Below are positions 23,932 through 34,167 of a stretch of 62,078 nucleotides of DNA, one piece after another; within the stretch, counting starts at the first letter, position 1; each line of letters starts with the position of its first letter. Position numbers and translations under genes: made by a program. Source of the stretch: Lactobacillaceae bacterium (GTDB lineage: Bacteria > Pseudomonadota > Alphaproteobacteria > RF32 > CAG-239). The stretch is from positions 231,374 to 293,451 of the forward strand of contig JAISVX010000003.1 of the NCBI GenBank assembly GCA_031271345.1. The letters run 5' to 3'. The notes under the pieces were generated by a model. The model had not been told where the DNA came from. It did no database searches and was given only the letters and a program-made list of their open reading frames with translations.

Positions 23932-24648
23932 ATGAAGTTTACTGACGAGGGATACATAATCAATATTCGTAAGCATGGCGACACGTCAGTTATTGTCACT
24001 CTGCTTACGAAAAATTATGGAAAAATTACGGGTTACGCAAAAAACACCCTTAACAAAAAAACTCTCTCCACATATCAACTTGGAAATTATGTAAATATCG
24101 ATGCATATTCAAGGGTGGAAGAAAACATGCTTTCGCTCAGGGTGGAGCTTATTTCTCCGATGTCGGTAAATTTTATGATGGACGCCCGAAAACTTGCGGC
24201 TCTGTCTTCTTTATGCTCTTTGTGTAATGACTGCCTTCAGGAGAAAGAACCTTTAGAGCGGTTTTACTACTATGTGGATAGTTTCTTTAATTTTATAAGC
24301 GAAGATAACTGGTTGGCGCATTATGCTTTTTTTGAGTATTCCCTGCTTGATTTTTTAGGTTTTGGGCTTGATTTGACCGAGTGCGCGGCAACAGGGGTTA
24401 GGGATAATCTTGAATTTGTTTCTCCCAAAACAGGAAGAGCAGTATGTCTGGAAGCTGGAGTTCCTTATAAGGACAAACTCTATAAGTTTCCGCATTTTAT
24501 TATTGACAGCAACTATCATCCAAGTAAAGAGGAGCTTGGTGGTTTGTTTGATATGACCGAGTTTTTCCTCAACAAAAACTTTTTTGCAGCGCATGGCTTG
24601 AAATTCCCGATAAAGCGTGCTAATTTGCGAAAAAATGTTTTAGAATAA
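23932..24648 (+). CDS. recO: DNA repair protein RecO
   Basis: 238 residues. The N-terminal OB-fold begins FTDEGYIINIRKHGDTSVIVTLLTKNYGKI and the rest is the helical domain of RecO, including LCSLCNDCLQEKEPLERFYY. RecO loads RecA on gapped DNA with RecR. It reads straight into parC with a 19-base gap, so the two are probably co-transcribed. No Cys4 zinc cluster is complete, which is common in the family. The start ATG 23932 has only a weak ribosome site. Confidence 0.9.
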   Translation: MKFTDEGYIINIRKHGDTSVIVTLLTKNYGKITGYAKNTLNKKTLSTYQLGNYVNIDAYSRVEENMLSLRVELISPMSVNFMMDARKLAALSSLCSLCNDCLQEKEPLERFYYYVDSFFNFISEDNWLAHYAFFEYSLLDFLGFGLDLTECAATGVRDNLEFVSPKTGRAVCLEAGVPYKDKLYKFPHFIIDSNYHPSKEELGGLFDMTEFFLNKNFFAAHGLKFPIKRANLRKNVLE

Positions 24649-24667
24649 ATTGCTGTAAAGGGCTGAT

Positions 24668-26890
24668 ATGAAAGAACTTGATGAAAAAGTCAAAGATGTG
24701 GGTTTAGCGGATGAGTTGAGCAAAAGATACTTGTCTTATGCTATGTCGACTATCGTTTCCCGCTCTCTTCCTGATGTTAGAGATGGATTAAAACCGGTTC
24801 ACAGGCGTCTTTTATATACTATGAGGCAGCTTCATCTTGACCCAAAATCCGGGTTTAAGAAATGCGCCAGAGTGGTCGGCGATGTTATGGGTAAATATCA
24901 CCCGCACGGCGATGCCGCGATTTACGGAGCAATGGTAAGACTTGCTCAGGATTTTTCAGTCAGATATCCGTTGGTGGACGGTCAGGGAAACTTTGGCAAT
25001 ATTGACGGCGACGGTCCGGCCGCTATGCGTTATACGGAAGCAAAGCTTACCGAGTTTGCTATGGCGCTTATGGAAGGCTTAAATGACGATACCGTAGATT
25101 TTAGAGAAACTTATGACGGAGATGACAGCGAGCCTGTCGTAATGCCGTCTATGGTCCCAAACCTTTTGTGCAACGGTTCGACAGGTATTGCGGTTGGTAT
25201 GGCGACTAATATCCCTCCGCACAATTTGAGCGAAGTATGCGACGCTTTGCTTCATATTATTGAAAAGCCCGACTGCGAGATTGAACCCTTAGTTCGAAAA
25301 ATTAAAGGACCGGATTTTCCGACGGGCGGCATTATAATTGATAGTTTTGACACAATCCTTAACAACTATAAACAGGGCAGAGGCTCGTTTAAGATTAGGG
25401 CAAAATGGGAAAAAGAAGAGCTGTCACACGGGCAGTATCAAATCGTTATCACGGAGATTCCATACCAGGTTCAAAAAGCAAAATTAATTGAGCGCATTGC
25501 TTCGCTTTTATTGGAGAAAAAAGTTCCGTTGTTAAGCGATGTCAGAGATGAGTCAACCTTGGATGTGCGTATAGTTTTAGAGCCTAGAAATCGTGCGGTT
25601 GACGCAAATTTCCTTATGGAGCATTTGTTTAAGCAGACCGAGCTTGAAGTTAAGTTTAGTATGAATATGAATGTTTTGGATTCAGACGGCGTTCCAAGAG
25701 TTATGACAATCAAAGAAATGCTGGTTGAGTTCTTAAACCACAGGCATATAGTTTTACAGAGAAAGGCGAAAAACCGTCTTGCAAAAATAAATAACCGCCT
25801 GGAGATTTTGTCGGGATATTTAATCGCGTATCTTAATATCGACGCAGTGATTAAGATAATCCGCGAGGAAGACGACGCTAAAAAAGTTATAATGCTTAGA
25901 TTTAACTTGACGGACAATCAGGCGGAAGCAATTTTGAATATGAAGCTCCGCTCGCTTCGCAAGCTTGAAGAGACAGAGATTAAGAAAGAATATGACGAGT
26001 TGTCTCAGGAAAAAGGAGATTTGGAAGCACTCCTTGCAGACGAAGGCAAAAGATGGGTAAAAATAGCCGAGGAAGTTAAGTTTATTAAGGACAAGTTCAG
26101 CAAAAAAACAGCTTTAGGTCGAAGAAGAACAGATTTCGTCGAGGTTTCAGAAGACTTTGAAATGCCTTTGGAAGCAATGATAGAAAAAGAGCCGATTACA
26201 ATTCTTCTTTCGGAAAAAGGCTGGATAAGGTGCGTAAAAGGTCATGCGAAGTCTGATGAAGAATTTAAGTTTAAAGATGACGATGCTTTGCGCATGGTTA
26301 TCCATGCCCAAACCACGGATAAAATTGTTCTGTTTGACACAAGCGGCAAGTTCTTCAACATTCCCGCCGTCGAGATACCAAGCGGCAGGGGGTTTGGTCA
26401 GCCTCTCAGACTTATGATAGATTTAGCGGGCAATGATAACATCTGCAGCATGTTTGTTTATAAACCGCATACAAAATATTTAATTGCAAACGACACAGAC
26501 AAAGGCTTCATTATTGATGACAGCCACGTTATTGCGCAGACTAAAAACGGTCGTAAGATTATGAATCTCGGAGATAATGAGGAAACCAAGTTCTGTATCG
26601 AAGTTCATGGCGATATGGTCGCCGTTGTCGGCAATAACCGCAAGCTTTTAATTTTTGAGCTGGAAGAGGTTCCGACTTTGGCTCGCGGCCGCGGCGTAAC
26701 TTTGCAAAAATATAAAGATAAAGACGCGAAAATATCTGATATTCAAATGTTTAATAAAGAAGATGGATTCCGTTTCTCAAGAAACGGCGGAACGGGCAAT
26801 GAAAAAGATTTGATTACATGGCTCGGACACCGCGCTCAGGTTGGAAAACAGGTTCCTTTCGGTTTTCCGAAGGATAATAAGTTTTTCTAG
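24668..26890 (+). CDS. parC: DNA topoisomerase IV subunit A
   Basis: 740 residues. Active-site Tyr122 lies in AAMRYTEAKL. The quinolone-region YHPHGDAAIYGAMV (77-90) and the opening DGLKPVHRRLLYTM are typical of GyrA/ParC. The C-terminal domain after about residue 490 is short (~240 residues) and lacks a clear GyrA-box QRRGGKG, favouring ParC over GyrA. The enzyme decatenates daughter chromosomes together with ParE, which is not in the window. It is preceded by recO. Confidence 0.94.
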   Translation: MKELDEKVKDVGLADELSKRYLSYAMSTIVSRSLPDVRDGLKPVHRRLLYTMRQLHLDPKSGFKKCARVVGDVMGKYHPHGDAAIYGAMVRLAQDFSVRYPLVDGQGNFGNIDGDGPAAMRYTEAKLTEFAMALMEGLNDDTVDFRETYDGDDSEPVVMPSMVPNLLCNGSTGIAVGMATNIPPHNLSEVCDALLHIIEKPDCEIEPLVRKIKGPDFPTGGIIIDSFDTILNNYKQGRGSFKIRAKWEKEELSHGQYQIVITEIPYQVQKAKLIERIASLLLEKKVPLLSDVRDESTLDVRIVLEPRNRAVDANFLMEHLFKQTELEVKFSMNMNVLDSDGVPRVMTIKEMLVEFLNHRHIVLQRKAKNRLAKINNRLEILSGYLIAYLNIDAVIKIIREEDDAKKVIMLRFNLTDNQAEAILNMKLRSLRKLEETEIKKEYDELSQEKGDLEALLADEGKRWVKIAEEVKFIKDKFSKKTALGRRRTDFVEVSEDFEMPLEAMIEKEPITILLSEKGWIRCVKGHAKSDEEFKFKDDDALRMVIHAQTTDKIVLFDTSGKFFNIPAVEIPSGRGFGQPLRLMIDLAGNDNICSMFVYKPHTKYLIANDTDKGFIIDDSHVIAQTKNGRKIMNLGDNEETKFCIEVHGDMVAVVGNNRKLLIFELEEVPTLARGRGVTLQKYKDKDAKISDIQMFNKEDGFRFSRNGGTGNEKDLITWLGHRAQVGKQVPFGFPKDNKFF

Positions 26891-27016
26891 TCGATATATT
26901 GTGCAGAATATTCTTTAAAAATATAAGTTTTTAGTATAGATTAATGTCAAATTAACTTTGTTAGTATAAAACTAGCAATAGTTTTGTATTGTAGAATTTA
27001 AAAGGAACTTTGTTCA

Positions 27017-30000
27017 ATGTCAAATGAGCCATCATACGTCAATGAGTTTGAAGATGAAGTTGTAATAACTCCAAGCACTCCAAAAACATTAAGTAATAAT
27101 GTTGAGATTGAAAAGGATAGTTGGTTAGCCAACAATCTTAACAGATTGATGATTAGCATTAGTGTTATATGGTTTGCAATCGTATTAGTTTATATTACCA
27201 AGTTTTTCGGCTGGTCAAACTTGTTTTTGATGATGCCGAACGAGTTTGGCGGTTTTTTGGCGGGCGTAACCCTTCCATTGGCGGTTATCTGGATAGTCGT
27301 CGCATACATAGACAGAGGCACGGGTTTTAAGAAAGAGGCAAAGTTTTTAAGAGCATATATGAACCAATTGGTGTTTCCTGAAGAGGGAAGCGCCCAGACA
27401 GCCAAAGCAATGGCTGACGCAATTCGTTCGCAAATTGTAGAGCTGCAGCAGGTTACAAAGGTCGCGACTAAACAGACGGACATAATTAAAAATGAATTAA
27501 GCGCGCGTGTTGACGATTTTGCAAGATTAGTTTCTATTTTGGACAACTACTCCGGCAAAAGCATGACCGAGGTTGCGGAAACAGTAGACACGCTGGTTAA
27601 AAGCTTTGAATATGTGACTGCTACAGCTACAGGCACAACAGATAACTTCAAAGATACGATTGCCGATTTTTCAGTAGCTGCAAATACAATACAAAAGGAA
27701 ATGCATTCATTGTTATCTTCGCTTCTTCCAAAGCTTCAGGAGCTTGACCAAGGTTCGTTAAGGCTGGAAAAACTTGTCGCGGATAATGAAGCAAGAATGG
27801 TTAAGGCAAATGATGTCCTTCTGGATTTTGGTGCCAAATCAAGCACTAATATGGAATATGTAACCGACCTTCTTAATAATCAGATGTCTAAAATAAACAA
27901 CGCGTCTTTGAGTGTTGTTGACGAATATAACGGAATGGAAAAGCTTTTGGACAATAGTTTGACCAAAGTTGACACAGTTCTAAAAAATCAAAGCAAGGTT
28001 GTTCTTGAGCATGTCGACCTTCTTAATAAAAAGTCAGACTTTTTTGTTAAGAAAATCAGCGATCATGGAGATGTTATCAATATTGAAATGGAAAAAATTC
28101 TGGCTCGCACAAGCGGTATTGAAGAAAGTATCGCAATTCAAATCCGCGATTTGGATAAGGTTGCCAAAGAAGTTGACGGCTCAATGCGTTATGTTGAAGA
28201 CAGCATAAACGAGCAAATTGTAAATCTTGATGAAAAATCTAAGTACGCTGTTTCAAGTTTGAAAACCGTTGTTGACAAGTTTGAAAATGAAATTTCAAGA
28301 ATTTCTGATATTACAGATACCTCTATAGGACAAGCGGAAGGCTTAAGCTCTGATATCGAAGCCAAAAACAGCAAACTTCAAGCTGTTTCAGAAACCATTG
28401 TTGCCGAGCTTAAAGCGTTGTCGCAAGAGCTTGAGGCAAACGCTTCCCAAATTAAGCTTCAATCAGAAGAAAGCGTTGCAAGGTTTAGCGAAGTTGACGT
28501 GATTATGAAGAAAAATGCCGAAGCTCTTACAGAAGTTACTTCGGTTGTCGTTTCTCAAAGCAAAATCGGCGAGACATCGCTTGCCCAGCAGCAGCGTCAT
28601 ATCGCTGACTCAATCAACAAGCTTGAAGCTACTAAGGGCGAGTTAAAACGCCAGATTGACGAGTTGACAAGATCTGCGACAATTGTTAATCAGGAGGCTG
28701 AAAGCTCTCTTGTTAAACTCAGGCAGCAGCTTGACGAAGCGATTACAACTTCTGAAGAAGTTAATAAGAAAAGCAAAAATATTGTTGAAGAGTTGCAGCA
28801 TCAGGCGGGAAGCTTTGAAGATACAACAACTAAAGCTCTTGCAAAAGCCACTAAAGTTGAAGAAATCATCGCAAATCAAAATAGAAGACTTGAAAATATC
28901 TCCGATATTCTTACAACAAGAACAGAAAGCGTTGCCGATGCGCTTGATAAGCATTCTAAGCTGGTTGAAGACGCAACGTCTGCTTCCGAAAAAACTCATG
29001 CCAACATTTTAAGTTCGTTTGAGTCTCAGTCAGTGCTTCTAAATTCTGTTGCGGAAAATACTGTGAGTTATGTTTCCGACGTTGTTCAAGCGCTTGATGA
29101 AAAAGCAGAGACAATTAACCTGTTGTTCAAACATCAGGAAAACGAGTTTAAGGACATTTGTGAGAGAATTTCTGAAAACACAGGAAATATCGGCGCTTCA
29201 TTAAAGCAAAACCTAAATACTATTGAACAAAGCTCGGATAGAATATTTGCCAGAATGGAGCTTCTTGAAGAAGATATAAATAAGCGCTCTGACGTATTGC
29301 TCCAAAATACGAACCATACAATTGACAAGTTGTCAGACGTTGACAAGGCAATTGTGGAAAGGAGCAAAAATATTAGCGATTTTGCTAAGGATTCATCTCA
29401 TAAGCTGGTTGAAATTACTGATAATTTCAAATCCAGTATGAACACTTTTGGATCAATTGTAAAAGAAGTTAAAGAAGAGTCAAATGCGGTTACAACCAAT
29501 TTATTAGGAAACTTCAACAGAGTTAAAGAGGTTAATAATACGCTTGTTCAAGAAACCCAAAATATTTCCAACATCATTGACAATACTATTAAAACTGTTG
29601 ATACGGCAATAGATAGAACAAAATCTAAAGTTGATAATATTACGGAAACATTTGATAACCAAAAAGAAAACTTATCGGATATTATGAACGTGCTGGCTAC
29701 TCAGACAAGGTTAGGCGAGGCTTCATTGTCTCAGCAGTATAAGATACTTTCCGATGTTTCTACGGATGTTGCGAAGAAAATTAATGATATTAACAACAAG
29801 TTCAAAGACAATACTGATAAAGTGTTTGAAACGTCCGGCAAGATTGCGTACGAAATTGATGTCTTGGGCAACAAGCTTGTTAAAATCGGCGAAGACATTG
29901 CAAAATCTTCAAAATCAACGGTAAAAGATGTTGAGCAGGTTAATATGTCTTTAAACAACTGCGCGGAAAATCTGGCTCAGGCAGCTAAGGAATCAACCGT

Positions 30001-31015
30001 TAAAGTCGGCGATGCGATTAAAGGATATGAAGACCACATAGCAAGGTTTAACACGGTTACGTCCGAAGCAAGCTCCGGCGTTGTGGAGATTAGCGGTTTA
30101 ATTACCGAGCAGAGCGACAAGATGATTAAAATTTCTGAAGATACAAAAGAACTTGTCGAGTGTTTCAACGTTGTTTTAAATGATACTTCGCTGCAGCTGT
30201 CAAACCGCGCAAACTATGCGTATGACAAAGTAAAAGGTTTGGGAGAGAGCTTCAAAACTCTGAGCATGCAGTTGGAAGAAAGCGCAAAAACAAGCTCTAA
30301 GCACATGGAGAACTCCGGCGACAAGCTAAGAGCCTCTATCGGCGAGATTGCTTCTAATGCGGAAAGAATTGCCGAAGAAATCAGAAGTTCGAGCGATGTG
30401 CTTGAAAAACAGTCTCAAACTCTTGCAGCCGCTTCTGAAGGCACTTTGAAAAAAGTTGGCGAAGTTATGGATTTCTTGAAAAAATCAACGACTGATTTTG
30501 TTAAGAAAACAGATGAAATTACAACAAAATCCGCATCATTAAACGATACTTTTAATAAGCAGCTCGATGTTTTATCCATAACCTCTAAAAAAGCGGATAC
30601 TAAGATTAAAGAGCTTGAAAAAGGCTTGAGCAGTGCCGAGCTTGACAGCTTCTTCAAATCTGCGACCAAAATAGTTGAACAGCTGGAGGCTATGTCCGTC
30701 GACATCAATAGATTATACAGCCCGGATACCGAGGACGAGCTTTGGAAAAAATACTACAACGGCGACAGCTCCGCGTTTGTCAGACATTTGTCTAAGGTTA
30801 TGACTAAGAAGCAAATAGCAAGTATCAGAGATTTATTTGAGAAAAACGCTGATTTTAGAACATTCGTAACCAGATATATTTCTGAGTTTGAATATGTTTT
30901 GGAAAAAGCCAAGAAAAACGAAAAATCAAGCTTGCTGCTTTCTGTTCTTTCTGGTTCGGACATCGGCAAGATATATTATACTCTTGTAAAAGCGCTGGAT
31001 AAGTTAGACGCTTAG
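27017..31015 (+). CDS. Giant two-TM coiled-coil protein, TipN-like layout
   Basis: 1332 residues. After an acidic ~40-residue start come two membrane helices (about 44-64 and 77-97). Roughly 1100 residues of nearly continuous coiled coil follow, rich in Asp, Lys, Ser and Thr, and then a globular C-terminal domain (about 1240-1332: DELWKKYYNGDSSAFVRHLS ... LLSVLSGSDIGKIYY). A segment near 511-530 (SKIGETSLAQQ) recurs near 892-912 (TRLGEASLSQQ), so part of the coil arose by duplication. The layout resembles the polar landmark TipN of Caulobacter and related alphaproteobacterial proteins with the same C-terminal domain (from memory). A cell-pole or envelope scaffold role is inference. One base separates its stop from dusB, so the two are likely one transcript. 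Confidence 0.75.
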   Translation: MSNEPSYVNEFEDEVVITPSTPKTLSNNVEIEKDSWLANNLNRLMISISVIWFAIVLVYITKFFGWSNLFLMMPNEFGGFLAGVTLPLAVIWIVVAYIDRGTGFKKEAKFLRAYMNQLVFPEEGSAQTAKAMADAIRSQIVELQQVTKVATKQTDIIKNELSARVDDFARLVSILDNYSGKSMTEVAETVDTLVKSFEYVTATATGTTDNFKDTIADFSVAANTIQKEMHSLLSSLLPKLQELDQGSLRLEKLVADNEARMVKANDVLLDFGAKSSTNMEYVTDLLNNQMSKINNASLSVVDEYNGMEKLLDNSLTKVDTVLKNQSKVVLEHVDLLNKKSDFFVKKISDHGDVINIEMEKILARTSGIEESIAIQIRDLDKVAKEVDGSMRYVEDSINEQIVNLDEKSKYAVSSLKTVVDKFENEISRISDITDTSIGQAEGLSSDIEAKNSKLQAVSETIVAELKALSQELEANASQIKLQSEESVARFSEVDVIMKKNAEALTEVTSVVVSQSKIGETSLAQQQRHIADSINKLEATKGELKRQIDELTRSATIVNQEAESSLVKLRQQLDEAITTSEEVNKKSKNIVEELQHQAGSFEDTTTKALAKATKVEEIIANQNRRLENISDILTTRTESVADALDKHSKLVEDATSASEKTHANILSSFESQSVLLNSVAENTVSYVSDVVQALDEKAETINLLFKHQENEFKDICERISENTGNIGASLKQNLNTIEQSSDRIFARMELLEEDINKRSDVLLQNTNHTIDKLSDVDKAIVERSKNISDFAKDSSHKLVEITDNFKSSMNTFGSIVKEVKEESNAVTTNLLGNFNRVKEVNNTLVQETQNISNIIDNTIKTVDTAIDRTKSKVDNITETFDNQKENLSDIMNVLATQTRLGEASLSQQYKILSDVSTDVAKKINDINNKFKDNTDKVFETSGKIAYEIDVLGNKLVKIGEDIAKSSKSTVKDVEQVNMSLNNCAENLAQAAKESTVKVGDAIKGYEDHIARFNTVTSEASSGVVEISGLITEQSDKMIKISEDTKELVECFNVVLNDTSLQLSNRANYAYDKVKGLGESFKTLSMQLEESAKTSSKHMENSGDKLRASIGEIASNAERIAEEIRSSSDVLEKQSQTLAAASEGTLKKVGEVMDFLKKSTTDFVKKTDEITTKSASLNDTFNKQLDVLSITSKKADTKIKELEKGLSSAELDSFFKSATKIVEQLEAMSVDINRLYSPDTEDELWKKYYNGDSSAFVRHLSKVMTKKQIASIRDLFEKNADFRTFVTRYISEFEYVLEKAKKNEKSSLLLSVLSGSDIGKIYYTLVKALDKLDA

Positions 31016-31016
31016 T

Positions 31017-31973
31017 ATGTTAGACTTCAAAAGCAGAGTGTTTCTTGCCCCCATGGCAGGCATAACGGATTTACCAATGAGGAGCATAGTCTCCTCATTA
31101 GGCTGCGGCACTATGGTTTCTGAAATGGTCGCGATAAATTCTATTCATTATAAAAATCCAAAAAGCTATAAAATTGCCGATGTGGGAAGCGAAAATTATC
31201 CTGTGGTGGTTCAGTTGCTGGGAAATGAGCCGGCGCTTTTTGCAGAAGTCGTGCCTTTTGTCGAAGAACTTGGCGCTCATTCCTTAGATATAAATATGGG
31301 CTGCCCGGTAAAGAAAATAACTGGCAATAACATGGGTTCGGCGCTGATGAAAGATATTTCGCTTGCCGCAAAAATTGTTTCCGCTGTTGTCAAGAAAAGC
31401 AGATTAAACGTAAGCGTAAAGTTCCGCAAGGGCTGGGATAAAAACTCCGTAAATGCCGTGGAGTTTGCAAAAATGTGCGAAGATAACGGCGCCGCTTATA
31501 TTACAATCCACGGCCGCACAAGAAGCGATTTCTATTCTGGAGCCGCGGACTGGGACATTATCAAAGAAGTTAAAAACAGCGTTAAAATACCAGTTGTCGG
31601 TAATGGCGACGTTGATTCTCATATCAAAGCAAAACAAATGATTGATTATACCGGCGTCGATGCGGTTATGGTAGGAAGAGCCGCTTTAGGAAGTCCGTGG
31701 ATTATTCCGCAGATTCATGAATATTTAGAACATGGAACGCTGCCTGCCAGTCTTAAAGCTCAGGAAATAAAAGATATTTTATTCAGGCATATTGAAAGTT
31801 TGATTGATTTTTACGGCGAGAAAATGGCGGTCCCGCTATCCCGCAAATATGTCTGCTGGTATTGTAAAAACCTTTATGATGCCAAGCGCTTTAGAGAAAG
31901 GTATAATAAGCTTGATAAGTATGAGGATGCGGTTAATGAAATAAATTGTTATTTCAACGGGATTGAAGAATAA
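31017..31973 (+). CDS. dusB: tRNA-dihydrouridine synthase (DusB family)
   Basis: 318 residues. The enzyme reduces uridines in tRNA with FMN and NADPH. Motifs are FLAPMAGITDLPMR (8-21, FMN site), DINMGCPVKKITGN (95-108, with the catalytic Cys), KFRKGWD (around 140), ITIHGRTRSDFYSG (around 162), GNGDVDS and VMVGRAALGSPW (around 217). In many bacteria dusB heads the ntr or fis operon. Here it follows the coiled-coil gene directly and the ntrBC/YX genes are absent before hfq. Confidence 0.95.
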   Translation: MLDFKSRVFLAPMAGITDLPMRSIVSSLGCGTMVSEMVAINSIHYKNPKSYKIADVGSENYPVVVQLLGNEPALFAEVVPFVEELGAHSLDINMGCPVKKITGNNMGSALMKDISLAAKIVSAVVKKSRLNVSVKFRKGWDKNSVNAVEFAKMCEDNGAAYITIHGRTRSDFYSGAADWDIIKEVKNSVKIPVVGNGDVDSHIKAKQMIDYTGVDAVMVGRAALGSPWIIPQIHEYLEHGTLPASLKAQEIKDILFRHIESLIDFYGEKMAVPLSRKYVCWYCKNLYDAKRFRERYNKLDKYEDAVNEINCYFNGIEE

Positions 31974-32056
31974 AACATACTATTTGCAATATTATAAAAA
32001 ACAATTACATTATAATAATAAAGAACAAAAAATAAAAAATAAAAAAGGAAAAAACA

Positions 32057-32275
32057 ATGGCGACAAAAAGTGTTCAAAAAGATTTTCTTGACGAAATAAA
32101 AAAGACTAATGTATCGGTTACGGTTTTTCTTGTAAACGGTATTAAACTACAGGGGCTGGTAACTTTTTTTGATGATGATGCCGTTCTGCTCCGCAGAGAC
32201 GGTCACACTCAGCTAATTTATAAGCATGCCATATCAACAATAATGCCAAGCACATTAATCGAATTGGGCGAGTAA
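32057..32275 (+). CDS. hfq: RNA chaperone Hfq
   Basis: 72 residues, Sm-fold hexamer subunit. The Sm1 motif contains [23 protein letters not shown] and the Sm2 motif [11 protein letters not shown] (the YKH RNA site). It pairs small RNAs with mRNAs and is short, as usual in alphaproteobacteria. Strong AAAAGGA precedes ATG. hflX begins nine bases later, the classical order. Confidence 0.97.
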   Translation: MATKSVQKDFLDEIKKTNVSVTVFLVNGIKLQGLVTFFDDDAVLLRRDGHTQLIYKHAISTIMPSTLIELGE

Positions 32276-32283
32276 GATAAAAT

Positions 32284-33558
32284 TTGACTGAAATCGAGTT
32301 AAGAAAAGACATAAAAACTAAAACTGCGGTCGTTTTTCCTAATGTTTATAATTTAGATATAAAACTATCTCCAGAAGCAAGACTGGAAGAAGCCTCTGGT
32401 CTTGCTTTTGCCATTAATTTGGATGTTGTGTATAAAGAGATAATAAATTTAAAGACAATAAAGCCGTCTACTTTCTTTTCTAAAGGCTTTATCGACAGGT
32501 TTATTCCAATAATAGAAGCGGAAAATATTGAGCTTTTGATTGTTGATACTTCAATAACTCCGATACAGCAGAGAAATTTAGAAAAAGCATTAAAAATAAA
32601 AGTAATTGACAGGACAGCTTTGATTCTGGAAATATTTGGTGAAAGAGCAAAAACCAAAGAAGGTGTTCTTCAGGTTGAGCTTGCTCATCTTACATATCAA
32701 AGGAGCAGACTGGTCAGAAGCTGGACGCACTTGGAGCGTCAGCGTGGCGGCGCTGGTTTTCTCGGCGGTCCCGGAGAAACCCAGATTGAGCTTGACAGGC
32801 GTATAATTGATGACAAAATCGTCCGCATTAAAAAAGAGCTGGAAAAAGTTATAAAGACCAGGGAGCTTCAAAGAAGCGCGAGAAAGAAGATACCTTATCC
32901 GATCGTTGCTTTGGTTGGGTACACTAACGCGGGAAAATCGTCTATATTTAATAAGCTGTCCAAAGCAAATGTTTTTGCAAAAGATTTGCTGTTTGCAACA
33001 TTAGACCCGACAATGCGGAAAATTGCGCTGCCATCGGGAAGAGAGATTATACTTTCCGATACGGTCGGCTTCATTTCTGACCTTCCTCATGAGCTTGTAT
33101 TATCTTTTCGGGCGACATTGGAAGAGGTCTTGGAAGCGGATTTAATCGTTCATGTAAGAGATATTTCAAACGCCAATACAAAGGCGCAGAAATCAGATGT
33201 TTTAGCTGTTCTGGATAACCTTGGGCTTAAATATATGGAAAATGATAAGAAGTATTTGGAAGTCTTAAACAAAATAGACCTGCTGCCGTCTGGATTATAC
33301 TCTTATGGAGAAAATATTGCCACATCGGCTGAAACAGGAGAGGGGCTTGATAAGCTGCTAAAAGCCGTTGACAACAGGTTGTCTGCGGACTTTAAGGAAG
33401 AAAGAGTAAAAGTTCCAGCGTCAGATGGTAAGATAATTTCCTGGATATATGAAAATTCTGAGGTTTTAAGCTCAAAGCTGATAAAAGATATGATACACTT
33501 AAAAATAAAAATCTCTGAGCAGGAATTATCCAAATTAAATGCAAGGCTAAAAAAATAA
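32284..33558 (+). CDS. hflX: GTPase HflX (ribosome rescue/splitting)
   Basis: 424 residues. The N-terminal HflX domain is followed by the linker motif RGGAGFLGGPGETQIELDRR. The G domain has GYTNAGKSS (Walker A, about 217-225), DPTMRKI, DTVGFISDLPHELV (G3), NKID (G4) and a short C-terminal domain. HflX splits stalled ribosomes under stress. The start is TTG 32284 immediately after hfq, without a strong ribosome site, suggesting coupled translation. Confidence 0.95.
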   Translation: MTEIELRKDIKTKTAVVFPNVYNLDIKLSPEARLEEASGLAFAINLDVVYKEIINLKTIKPSTFFSKGFIDRFIPIIEAENIELLIVDTSITPIQQRNLEKALKIKVIDRTALILEIFGERAKTKEGVLQVELAHLTYQRSRLVRSWTHLERQRGGAGFLGGPGETQIELDRRIIDDKIVRIKKELEKVIKTRELQRSARKKIPYPIVALVGYTNAGKSSIFNKLSKANVFAKDLLFATLDPTMRKIALPSGREIILSDTVGFISDLPHELVLSFRATLEEVLEADLIVHVRDISNANTKAQKSDVLAVLDNLGLKYMENDKKYLEVLNKIDLLPSGLYSYGENIATSAETGEGLDKLLKAVDNRLSADFKEERVKVPASDGKIISWIYENSEVLSSKLIKDMIHLKIKISEQELSKLNARLKK

Positions 33559-33587
33559 CACCCTAAAAAAATTTTCAGGGTGTTATT
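33554..33587. terminator. Bidirectional terminator
   Basis: AATAACACCCT (33554-33564) pairs with AGGGTGTTATT (33577-33587), separating convergent hflX and rubrerythrin genes. Confidence 0.88.
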
Positions 33588-33602
33588 TAGATGTTTTGTT
33601 TT

Positions 33603-34148
33603 TTAGAAGTTTTCTTTCACTTCAAAGAAATATGCTCTGGGATGTTTGCATACCGGGCAAACCTCGGGAGCTTCGAAACCTTCGTGGTGATGTCCGCACT
33701 TTCCGCATTCCCAAACAACTTTTTCATCGCGCTTAAACACCGTGCCGTTTTTTACGTGTTCAAGAAGCTTTCTGTATCTTTCTTCATGACCTTTTTCAAT
33801 TTTTCCAACCGCTTCAAAAACAAACGCCAGCTTTGTAAAACCTTCTTCTTTTGCTTCTTTTGCCATACGGTCATACATACTGGTCCATTCATAGTTTTCA
33901 CCTGCAGCCGCGTCTTCAAGATTTGCCAAAGTAGACGGGATTTCATCATTATGAAGAGCTTCAAACCAAAGCTTGGCATGCTGTTGTTCGTTATTTGCCG
34001 TTTCTTCAAAATATTTTGCAATATCGTTCATGCCCTCTTTTAGAGCTTTTTTCGCATAATATGTATATTTATTGCGGGCTTGAGATTCGCCGGCAAAAGC
34101 CTCCCATAAGTTTTTTTCAGTCTTGGTTCCTTTTAGACTTTTTTCCAT
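33603..34148 (-). CDS. rbr: Rubrerythrin
   Basis: 181 residues. The N-terminal ferritin-like diiron domain has the ExxH-type ligands in [15 protein letters not shown] (18-32), [15 protein letters not shown] and [24 protein letters not shown]. The C-terminal rubredoxin domain is [12 protein letters not shown]...[11 protein letters not shown] with four Cys. It reduces hydrogen peroxide with electrons from a reductase, a hallmark of anaerobes. It follows the Fur/PerR gene on the same strand with a 19-base gap, so the two are probably one operon under the palindromic operator. Confidence 0.95.
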   Translation of the reverse strand: MEKSLKGTKTEKNLWEAFAGESQARNKYTYYAKKALKEGMNDIAKYFEETANNEQQHAKLWFEALHNDEIPSTLANLEDAAAGENYEWTSMYDRMAKEAKEEGFTKLAFVFEAVGKIEKGHEERYRKLLEHVKNGTVFKRDEKVVWECGKCGHHHEGFEAPEVCPVCKHPRAYFFEVKENF

Positions 34149-34167
34149 AATAAACTCCTATATAAAA

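Noticed and set aside
25471-25917. Minus-strand open frame of 148 codons inside parC
   Set aside because: Parasitic frame opposite a well-supported gene; composition typical of antisense.
24668-26890. GyrA instead of ParC
   Set aside because: C-terminal domain is short and no GyrA-box is seen; position after recO also differs from the usual gyrA context.
27017-31015. Methyl-accepting chemotaxis receptor
   Set aside because: Two TM helices and coils are present, but I see no conserved signalling hairpin tip or HAMP domain, and both helices are at the N-terminus with only a short loop.
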